DNA from: an uncultured Verrucomicrobiales bacterium
GTDB taxonomy: Bacteria > Verrucomicrobiota > Verrucomicrobiia > Verrucomicrobiales > Akkermansiaceae
Assembly (NCBI GenBank): GCA_937969125.1
Contig: CALBVA010000033.1
Span: 1-8,514, forward strand
Reading direction: 5' to 3'
Length of the DNA: 8,514 nucleotides
Of the stretch, positions 1 to 6,407 are shown one piece after another. The first letter of the stretch is position 1, and each line of letters opens with the position of its first letter. The notes under the pieces are model-generated. The model worked only from the letters and a program-made list of their open reading frames with translations, did not search any database and was not told the origin of the DNA. A program made the position numbers and the translations under genes.

Positions 1-2175
1 GCCATTCAGCGCTTCACCCAGGCCTCCCTGGTTCAGGCCCAGTCTCTTTCCCGAGTCGGAGATTATGCCGGTGCTGAGCGCCTCCTTGTCGCGGTCGATA
101 AGGTGAATCCGGACAACCCCAAGGTTGCCACTTTCCGCAAAAAACTCGAAAGCCCGATTCGCGTGAATCCGGCCCTGACTAAGGAGCATTCCGCGAAGGT
201 CGATAAAGTCCGCCGTCGCCTCTACGAAGCTGAGGGGTATTATGATTCAGGCCAGTTCGATCGCGCCCAGATGACCTACGAAGATGTCCTGCGTATCGAT
301 AAGCATAATAAGGCCGCTCGCCGTGGTCTGGAGCGGGTTGATGCCGCCCGCTCCGATTATGCCGGTGCCGCCCGTGATCAAAATCGTTCTAAAATGTTGG
401 CTGACGTTCAGGCTGCCTGGGAGAAGAAGGATCACCTTGAGGTCGCGGTCCCATTGGTCGGCCAGGATGGCCCAGGTCTCACCACCGTCTCCGGAGGGAT
501 CATTGAGAAGCTTTCCTCTTTTGTTCTTCCGGAAGTCGCTTTGAACAATGCCACCCTGGACGAAGCCATCGATTTTATTGAGACCATGTCTCGCCAGCTG
601 GATACTGAAACGCTGGACGAGGCTGCCAAGGGGATTAGTTTCCTCACCCAGCTCGGTGACGAGGATCACCCCGCAGTGCAAGCAGTCCGGGCCTCCCGCG
701 TGAATCTTAAGCTGCGTAATGTCCCTCTTGAGGTGGTCCTTCGCCAAATCACCTTGGCTACCGGCACCGAATACCGGATCGATGAATTTGCCGTCGTTAT
801 TACCGCTGCCGGATTCTCAGATCCCAGCCTGATTCGTCGCGACTTCAGGGTCCCTCCAGGGTTCCTGACTGGAAGCAGTAGTGGTGCGAAAGCCGATGTT
901 GGAGTTGATGTTTTTGGCGAGGGTGCCGATGTGAATCGGGGCCTCGTTGCTAAGAGGCTCACCGCCGAAGAGAAACTGAAGAGCTTCAACGTGCCCTTTC
1001 CTGAGGGAGCTACGGCCTCCTATAATAGTCGCACGAATATTCTCACCGTCCGAAATACCGCTGACAATATTCGCCTCATCTCAGCCGTCGTGGACGATGC
1101 GGCACAGACCGAGCCGGTCACCGTAGCTGTCCGCACTACGATCATTGAGGTCAATCAAGAGAACCTCGAGGAACTGGGCTTCGATGTCATACTCAACGGC
1201 TTCGATGTTGGGAGTAACTACAAGCTGGGCGGCGGAACTGTGAGCGGAGGAGGGAACATTGATGACACCATCGGCGGAGCTCCAGTCACAGCCGGTTTGC
1301 GTGCCGGTGAGTTATCTACCTCGACTGATAGTCTCGATGCCCTGCTGACCCGCGAGTCTCCTCCGGCGGCTTCTGGCACCATCAATTCAAGCTCGGCGGG
1401 CGGAACGACCTCAACTCTCCGTGTCCCGACGAACCAGGCCGGAGACGGTCTCCGTGCTTCCGGGATTATTAGCCTGCGTGCGATCATCGACAATGCCAGC
1501 CATGAACTCCTTGTCCGCGGACTCTCGCAGAAGAAGGGGGTCGATATCATGGTTCGTCCAGAGGTCATGACTCGTCCAGGTCAGGCCGCTTCCATCCAGT
1601 CGGTAATGGAGTTCCCGTATCCGGAGGAATACGAACCGCCCGAACTTCCCAATGCCGTTGGCGGAAACCAGGGCATTGTTACTCCGGCCACTCCGACCAG
1701 TTTCGAGACCCGGGAAACCGGCGTTTCTCTGGAAGTTCTCCCCGAAGTCGGGCCGGATCGCCGCATCATTGAGGTTCAGGTGAATCCCATCATCACTGAC
1801 TTCGAGGGATTCGTGAACTATGGCACACCCATTAATGGTTCCAGCACCAACACCAATATTAACTTTGTTGCAGGCACGATCACCACTTCCAGCACGCTGG
1901 GAGAGCTGACTGCGAACCGCATTCTCAAGCCGCTTTTCCGGACCATTAAGGGAAAGACCGCCCTGCGAATCCTCGACGGCCAGACCATTGTGATGGGTGG
2001 CCTGCGACAGGAGGTCCGCCGCGCCGTGAATGACAAGGTCCCCATTCTCGGAGATTTGCCCATAGCCGGGCGCTTCTTCCAGCATAATGGAGTCTCGGTT
2101 GAGCAGCGCGCCATCGTGATTCTGGTGAACGTCGAACTTCTGGATCCTTCCGGTAAACCCTATCGTAAAAGGTAA
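1..2175 (+). CDS. Secretin of a type IV pilus-like system (Amuc_1098-like), 5' end outside the window
   Basis: The frame is open from base 1, so the GTG at 103 is not the real start; 724 residues are visible and the N-terminus, including any signal peptide, is missing. Visible residues 1 to about 130 are helical and TPR-like, with two similar units (GDYAGAERLL and later SDYAGAARD) and repeated VNP turns. A secretin short N-domain follows, with the pattern VNLKLRNVPLEVVLRQI. Next come a further N-domain-like segment (SYNSRTNILTVRNT), a Gly/Ser-rich insertion, and the C-terminal secretin pore domain, including IMVRPEVMTRPGQ, DGQTIVMGGL and the hallmark VPILGDLPIAGRFF starting at visible residue 680. 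Secretins form multimeric outer-membrane channels for type II secretion or type IV pili. The TPR plus secretin layout resembles the Amuc_1098 family of Verrucomicrobia. The secretin call is firm; the family assignment is from memory of the pattern. The stop overlaps the next start (TAATG), so the two genes are probably cotranscribed. Confidence 0.88.
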   Translation, partial: AIQRFTQASLVQAQSLSRVGDYAGAERLLVAVDKVNPDNPKVATFRKKLESPIRVNPALTKEHSAKVDKVRRRLYEAEGYYDSGQFDRAQMTYEDVLRIDKHNKAARRGLERVDAARSDYAGAARDQNRSKMLADVQAAWEKKDHLEVAVPLVGQDGPGLTTVSGGIIEKLSSFVLPEVALNNATLDEAIDFIETMSRQLDTETLDEAAKGISFLTQLGDEDHPAVQAVRASRVNLKLRNVPLEVVLRQITLATGTEYRIDEFAVVITAAGFSDPSLIRRDFRVPPGFLTGSSSGAKADVGVDVFGEGADVNRGLVAKRLTAEEKLKSFNVPFPEGATASYNSRTNILTVRNTADNIRLISAVVDDAAQTEPVTVAVRTTIIEVNQENLEELGFDVILNGFDVGSNYKLGGGTVSGGGNIDDTIGGAPVTAGLRAGELSTSTDSLDALLTRESPPAASGTINSSSAGGTTSTLRVPTNQAGDGLRASGIISLRAIIDNASHELLVRGLSQKKGVDIMVRPEVMTRPGQAASIQSVMEFPYPEEYEPPELPNAVGGNQGIVTPATPTSFETRETGVSLEVLPEVGPDRRIIEVQVNPIITDFEGFVNYGTPINGSSTNTNINFVAGTITTSSTLGELTANRILKPLFRTIKGKTALRILDGQTIVMGGLRQEVRRAVNDKVPILGDLPIAGRFFQHNGVSVEQRAIVILVNVELLDPSGKPYRKR

Positions 2176-3764
2176 TGGCCCGGATTCCTCCGCCTGCGAC
2201 TCCGGCAAACTCCGGGGACTCTGCTTCCGAAACTGAGAAAGAGAGGGAGCAATACTCTCTTGATGAAATGATGCGCGCTCTTCGCGATAAGGAGCGTGAG
2301 AAGGAGGAAAAAGGGGAAATTGTCACCCGCTCTGATGGTTCCGTAGCCCGCAAGGTGAAGCGGAGGCGCCGCCGCTCCGACCAGCCGGAGAAGTCCTCCT
2401 CCTCATCGCCCGAGAAAGAGAAGAAGAGTCTCCTGTTTAAAATCACCATTGCTTGCAGTCTTCTGCTTCTGACTCTTTTGTGCATTGGTTTCATGCTGCT
2501 CTCCTATAATAGCAAAGGGAACCGCGCGAAGATAGAGACCGCAGCAGCCGACTGGACCGGTGCCAAAATCGAATTCAACGGTGCAAAATTTTTCCCGGGA
2601 AGCGCGTCAATGAAGGGCGCCAACTTCGAGTGGGGGGCATCCTCTTTCATCAAGGATCTCAAGCTTCGTAAAGTCCGGGGTGATCAGAGTTTATTCAGTT
2701 TTTTCGGAGCCCGTCCCGGTGGGCTTGAAATTGGCGGGCGCGTAGGCACCTTGGTCACTCAGGTTCCACAGGGGGATGAAGCCGTCGGCAAGGCCCATGG
2801 GGAGGATCAATTCCCCTTCGACTACGGCCGCTATTACTGTGATGCTCTGGATGTCGTCTTTGGCAGTAGCAAAACCATCGGCTTTAAGGGAACCTCGGTC
2901 AGTCTCCGCCACATTCCCTCCGAGGGTTTTCGTGCGAGTCTTGATCAGGGCATGTTCCAGCTGGCCGGATGGAAAGACTTTCCAGTTAATAACGGCCTCA
3001 TTTATTTCCGTGATGGCTACATTGAAGTGGTCAATTTTTCCCTCGATCAGCCGGAGCAGGAACGATCGGGATTGGGGACGACTCTAGATATCACTGGGAA
3101 CATCCCGCTGACTATCGGCGAAAAGGGCCAGCTTAACCTCAATGTGGAAAACTTCCCGGCACCCATTCTCTTTGGAGAAAAACTCGCGAGGTTTTTCGAC
3201 GGAACAATCCGCAAAAGCAACGATGGTAAAGTTACCCTCACCATGGGTCGGGGCTCCTTGGATGAAATTGAGGTTCCCTTCGATGCGGATTATCTCCGTG
3301 TCTCCCGCTTTCAATTCGTTAGCGCTTTGCAGGAAGTCTTTCCAAATGAGGGATGGGACCAGCTCGACTTTGATACCGAAGCCACCGGAACCCTGCGCGT
3401 TCGCCCGGAGGGAGTAGCTCTGGAGAATCTTTCCATGTCACAGAAGGATATCCTTCATCTCAAGGGAGGGATTATCATTACGCGAGAAGGACGCCTCGCC
3501 GGTTCCTTGCGCCTGGAACTCAATTGGGCTCTTGTGGAAAGAAACCCGCGCTTGAAAAAACTCCCAGGTATTCGTCGGGATGAGGATCTGGCCCGCGCCA
3601 TCTTTGAATTTGATCTCGACGGCACAGCCAAAGATCCGAAAGACAACTTCAGGCAACTCATTGGCCTCGGTTCTTCTCCATCGACCCTTCCGACGATCCG
3701 AAACGGGCTGGATCTCGAACTTTGGAAAAAAGCGATCAATCCCGAGTTGAACGGAGACGAATGA
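2175..3764 (+). CDS. Single-pass membrane protein with charged cytoplasmic head and AsmA-like extracytoplasmic region
   Basis: The protein has 529 residues. Its ATG shares one base with the secretin stop (TAATG), preceded by AAAAGG, which suggests termination-reinitiation coupling. Residues 1-85 are hydrophilic and probably disordered: a Glu/Lys-rich stretch (about 20-47), then RSDGS and a strongly basic KVKRRRRRSD (60-69), then a Ser-rich linker. Residues about 86-110 form one hydrophobic helix. Basic residues before it and a soluble domain after it predict N-in/C-out topology. The remaining 415 or so residues are beta-rich with repeated amphipathic strands (TGAKIEFNGAKFFPGSASM, LDITGNIPLTIGEKGQLNL, LHLKGGIIITREGRLAGSL). 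That resembles AsmA/YdbH-type proteins that span the periplasm, but I see no decisive motif and hold this weakly. No catalytic residues are evident. Linkage to the secretin suggests a periplasmic or inner-membrane partner of that channel; this is inference. Confidence 0.8.
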   Translation: MARIPPPATPANSGDSASETEKEREQYSLDEMMRALRDKEREKEEKGEIVTRSDGSVARKVKRRRRRSDQPEKSSSSSPEKEKKSLLFKITIACSLLLLTLLCIGFMLLSYNSKGNRAKIETAAADWTGAKIEFNGAKFFPGSASMKGANFEWGASSFIKDLKLRKVRGDQSLFSFFGARPGGLEIGGRVGTLVTQVPQGDEAVGKAHGEDQFPFDYGRYYCDALDVVFGSSKTIGFKGTSVSLRHIPSEGFRASLDQGMFQLAGWKDFPVNNGLIYFRDGYIEVVNFSLDQPEQERSGLGTTLDITGNIPLTIGEKGQLNLNVENFPAPILFGEKLARFFDGTIRKSNDGKVTLTMGRGSLDEIEVPFDADYLRVSRFQFVSALQEVFPNEGWDQLDFDTEATGTLRVRPEGVALENLSMSQKDILHLKGGIIITREGRLAGSLRLELNWALVERNPRLKKLPGIRRDEDLARAIFEFDLDGTAKDPKDNFRQLIGLGSSPSTLPTIRNGLDLELWKKAINPELNGDE

Positions 3765-3828
3765 GTTCGCCAGGGTTCGACAGGAACGATACTTGCTCTA
3801 AAGCTTTTTTTTGATTCCCCTCTGATCC

Positions 3829-5691
3829 ATGACCAATCCTTTCGGCACGACCTTTGAATCCCTGGATGGACCAACCGGACCGGTGGTCGAAAGCATCCAC
3901 CGGAAAGCCTATGCACAACTCCGGAATCTCATCGGTTCCGGTGAGGGACACTTTATCTCCCTTCGGGCTCCCCGTGCCGGATATGGGAAGACGATGCTTC
4001 TCTCTCGACTGGGGAATGACGACCCGGAAGATCTTATTGTACTGCCCATCCGCCTGGCTGAAGGATGCCGCGTGGAAGGGGAGGGCACCCTCGAAGAACT
4101 TCTCACCCGACTCTGCGAGCCAGTGGAGGCCGGCGGTTCCTCAAGACTGGACTTTCTCACTCGTCGTCTTTTCTCGCGGGCTCTCCTCCCGCTGATCGAT
4201 TCCGGTGAGGTTCCGTGTCAGGATCAGGAAGAAACATGCCTCAGTCTCCAAAATGACCCCGTTACCGCTTTCGATTTCCATCGGAAGAATGCCAGCATTG
4301 CACAGTGGACTGCAGAGCAATTTGATCTGCTCCTTCCTCGTCTTTCCGAGACTCTCAGCAAAGAGGCCGGACTGTCTGTGCGAAATGCTGCTTACTGGCT
4401 GGAGCATCTTTTCCACTATGCCTCCCGGGCATCTGCTGATTCCTCCCGCACCAGCGACCTTATAGAGATAGTCTTTGGTGGAGAAAGCCGCTTCCGTTCC
4501 GGAGCCGGTTTCTTCGGGGGGCTGGGTACCTTCTTGAATCTTGTCACCCTCGTAGATCAGGTGGTCTTGGTTCTCGATGAGGTCGATGGTCTCTCTGGCG
4601 ATACCGAATCTGCGATGCGTGTCACCAGCTCGCTTGTTTCTCTTCGCGAGGCAGCTCCTTGTCTCACCCTCGTGGTCTCAGTAAATGACGATGTCTGGGA
4701 ATCTGCTTTTGTCCCCCGCCTCCCTTTGGGGCTCCGGGATCGCCTGGAAGATCATGTCATCCGCCTCGGAGAGCTTTCGGTGGATGAGGCTCGGGAACTC
4801 ATTTCCACCCGTGGCGGAAAGGATGCGCCGGGGATCCTTGAACAACTGACCCTCACTTCTGGTGGATTGTATCCGCGGGGAGTGCTCCGTGTGGCGCGTG
4901 ACCTTTGGGAGCCGACGCCCGATGACCTCGCTCCGTCTTCCGTCGCGTCAATCCCGCCTGTTCAGGAATCGAAAGAGGCTCCATCAATCCCCGGAGCCCG
5001 GTCTGCTGCTCTGGCAGCCGTCGTCAGCCCACCGCCCGCTCCATCATCCTCGGATGCCGCAGAGAAAAAACCTCCCCGCACCCTGACAGAGCCTCAATCC
5101 ATCCGACCGCCTGCTACTCATCAGGCTGCTGGTCTCTCCCTGCCGCCTCAGGTTCCCAGAAGAGCCACGGCCCCTGTCTCGGCGAAAGCAGGTACGGGCA
5201 CGCCTTTCACCCCACCACCACGTCCCACCTATCCACCAGCCTCGGTGAAGCGAGCCAGCCTGCCACGCAAATTTGAGGTGAAGCATCTCAGTCCTGCACC
5301 AGACTCGTCACCATCACCTTCGCCATTTTATCCACCTGCTCAGGTGAAACGGATCGGTCTCCCGCGAAAGTTCGAGGTGAAGCGCCTTAGTCCTGAACCA
5401 GTATCGTCATCCTATCCACCCGCCGGGGTGAAGCCTGTTGCTCTGCCTCAGCAATTAAAGGTTGAGCGAATTTTGGCGGCATGTGCTCCTTACAAGAGCC
5501 CCTTCCGCATTGCCTCTCCCGCCAGACCTCAGCCCCTCGCTGTTACTCCAACCCTGAAGGTGGTCGGCGAAGCATCCACGCCTGCGCTTGCACCGAAACC
5601 CGCTCCTCCGCAGCCCTCATCTGAATCCTCACCCTTCCGGCCTCGCCAGAATCCAACCACCGAGGGGACTCCACCACCGCCTGCTCCGTAA
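3829..5691 (+). CDS. P-loop ATPase (AAA/ORC-like) with proline-rich tail carrying a triple motif repeat
   Basis: The 620-residue protein has an N-terminal ATPase domain of about 360 residues. A Walker A-like loop, PRAGYGKT, lies at 48-55, with Pro where the first Gly is usual. Walker B is VVLVLDE, with Asp250 and Glu251. A sensor-1-like VSVND (284-287) carries a polar Asn286. Then comes a helical segment with several arginines (GLRDRLEDHVIRLGELSVDEA), as in AAA proteins. There is no signal peptide or membrane segment, so it should be cytoplasmic. From about residue 362 to the end the chain is rich in Pro, Ser and Ala and probably disordered, with three YPPAxVK...LPRKFEVK units. The start at 3829 lies 64 bases after the previous stop and has no clear Shine-Dalgarno sequence. 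A T-run at 3805-3812 is present but no convincing hairpin precedes it, so readthrough from the upstream pair is possible. I do not recognise a specific family; substrate and partner are unknown. The C-terminus is probably frameshifted. Confidence 0.82.
   Translation: MTNPFGTTFESLDGPTGPVVESIHRKAYAQLRNLIGSGEGHFISLRAPRAGYGKTMLLSRLGNDDPEDLIVLPIRLAEGCRVEGEGTLEELLTRLCEPVEAGGSSRLDFLTRRLFSRALLPLIDSGEVPCQDQEETCLSLQNDPVTAFDFHRKNASIAQWTAEQFDLLLPRLSETLSKEAGLSVRNAAYWLEHLFHYASRASADSSRTSDLIEIVFGGESRFRSGAGFFGGLGTFLNLVTLVDQVVLVLDEVDGLSGDTESAMRVTSSLVSLREAAPCLTLVVSVNDDVWESAFVPRLPLGLRDRLEDHVIRLGELSVDEARELISTRGGKDAPGILEQLTLTSGGLYPRGVLRVARDLWEPTPDDLAPSSVASIPPVQESKEAPSIPGARSAALAAVVSPPPAPSSSDAAEKKPPRTLTEPQSIRPPATHQAAGLSLPPQVPRRATAPVSAKAGTGTPFTPPPRPTYPPASVKRASLPRKFEVKHLSPAPDSSPSPSPFYPPAQVKRIGLPRKFEVKRLSPEPVSSSYPPAGVKPVALPQQLKVERILAACAPYKSPFRIASPARPQPLAVTPTLKVVGEASTPALAPKPAPPQPSSESSPFRPRQNPTTEGTPPPPAP
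5230..5478 (+). repeat. Three in-frame copies of a 22-residue motif in the ATPase tail
   Basis: Copies lie at residues 468-489 (5230-5295), 501-522 (5329-5394) and 529-550 (5413-5478). The first two share YPPAxVKRxxLPRKFEVK followed by xLSPxP; the third is degenerate (YPPAGVKPVALPQQLKVE). Separators are Ser/Pro-rich. In copies 1 and 2 the seven codons of LPRKFEV differ synonymously at five positions (CTG/CTC, CCA/CCG, CGC/CGA, AAA/AAG, TTT/TTC), so the units are kept at protein level and are not a recent DNA duplication. A tract such as VTPTLKVVG (572-580) may be a further worn copy. The basic-hydrophobic core in a disordered tail looks like a short binding motif used several times; the partner is unknown. 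Confidence 0.85.
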
Positions 5692-5774
5692 CCACTGAAG
5701 GGATCCGCCCCCAAGCCCTGACCCCGAAGGCTCTCGATAATCTCCTTCGCCAGTTTCGTGAACAGGGTGATTAG
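5692..5774 (+). other. Probable out-of-frame continuation of the ATPase C-terminus
   Basis: After the TAA at 5689-5691, the -1 frame reads VTTEGIRPQ (from GTA at 5688) and then ALTPKALDNLLRQFREQGD, ending at TAG 5772-5774. This part has normal codon choice for the window and would form an amphipathic helix, unlike the random shadow frames elsewhere. The sequence encoding TTEG occurs twice, at 5656-5667 in the annotated frame and at 5691-5702 in the shifted frame. The copies are 35 bases apart, one base short of an in-frame 12-codon repeat. One base lost in the C-rich stretch about 5670-5690 (real mutation, assembly error or programmed shift) would explain this. The full protein would then be about 648 residues. 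Confidence 0.55.
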
Positions 5775-5780
5775 TTCGGG

Positions 5781-6407
5781 CTAGGCGAGAATCGCTGTTA
5801 GTGCCGCCGCGACCTCTTCCTTCATTTGGGCCATCGGAATTTCATGGCCCGCTTCCTTTTCCGCACTCGTCATCGAGACTCCATCCAGCCCGCAGGGCGT
5901 GATGAATTCGAAGGGAGGCAGGCTGATGTTTTGCACATTCAGCGCGAAGCCGTGCAAGGTCACCCAGGACCGCACTCCCACTCCGAGTGAGGCGATCTTA
6001 CGTGGCCCGATCCAGACTCCGGTCAAGCCCTCCCGTCTTCCGGCAGTGACTCCGAATTTTCCGAGGGCCACAATGATCGCCTCTTCCAGTTTTCGGAGAT
6101 GTTCGTGGAGATCCTTCCCGTGATCCGCGAGGTCCAGAATGGCGTATCCCACCAGCTGCCCCGGCCCGTGATAGGTCCCCTGACCACCCCGATTAATCTC
6201 CACGACGGGATGCGGTAGGTGATTGGAAACCTGCAAGCTACTCTGATCCCGCGTCCGCCCGATCGTGTAAACCGGCGCGTGCTCCAGCAGCAGCAGTGTG
6301 TCACCAATTTCACCGGCTCGGCGCTGACGCACCAGCTCTTCCTGCTGATCCCAGGTCTCCTGAAAATCCCGTCCCGTTCCGAGATCGCGCACCTCGAGAG
6401 TCTTCAT
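5781..6407 (-). CDS. lipB: Lipoyl(octanoyl) transferase LipB
   Basis: LipB moves the octanoyl group from octanoyl-ACP to a lysine of lipoyl-domain proteins (pyruvate and 2-oxoglutarate dehydrogenases, glycine cleavage H protein); LipA then inserts sulfur. It acts in the cytoplasm. The 208-residue product has the usual family length. Signature elements with residue numbers from this start: EHAPVYTIGR near 42-51, RGGQGTYHGPGQLVGY at 73-88, the active-site lysine in RKIASLGV (Lys137), LHGFALNV about 151-158, and the catalytic cysteine in PCGLDGVSMTS (Cys172). Both catalytic residues sit where the E. coli enzyme has Lys135 and Cys169. The start is chosen at 6407 because its ATG overlaps the polX stop as ATGA and yields the normal N-terminus MKTLEVRDLG. 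An upstream in-frame start at 6488 would lie inside polX and add 27 atypical residues. It is probably the second gene of a polX-lipB transcript, translated by coupling. It converges with the ATPase gene. Confidence 0.96.
   Translation of the reverse strand: MKTLEVRDLGTGRDFQETWDQQEELVRQRRAGEIGDTLLLLEHAPVYTIGRTRDQSSLQVSNHLPHPVVEINRGGQGTYHGPGQLVGYAILDLADHGKDLHEHLRKLEEAIIVALGKFGVTAGRREGLTGVWIGPRKIASLGVGVRSWVTLHGFALNVQNISLPPFEFITPCGLDGVSMTSAEKEAGHEIPMAQMKEEVAAALTAILA

Noticed and set aside
103..105. GTG at 103 as the start of the secretin gene
   Set aside because: The same frame is open and coding-like (TPR pattern) back to base 1, so the gene begins outside the window.
1411..2208. A 265-codon open frame on the minus strand inside the secretin gene
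   Set aside because: It lies antisense to a clear secretin domain, has no recognisable motif, and is explained by the codon bias of the plus-strand gene.
3765..3828. A T8 run (3805-3812) as a rho-independent terminator before the ATPase gene
   Set aside because: The only stems nearby are GTTC/GAAC (3775-3787), 17 bases from the T-run, and a 3-base GCT/AGC pair; neither makes a stable terminator.
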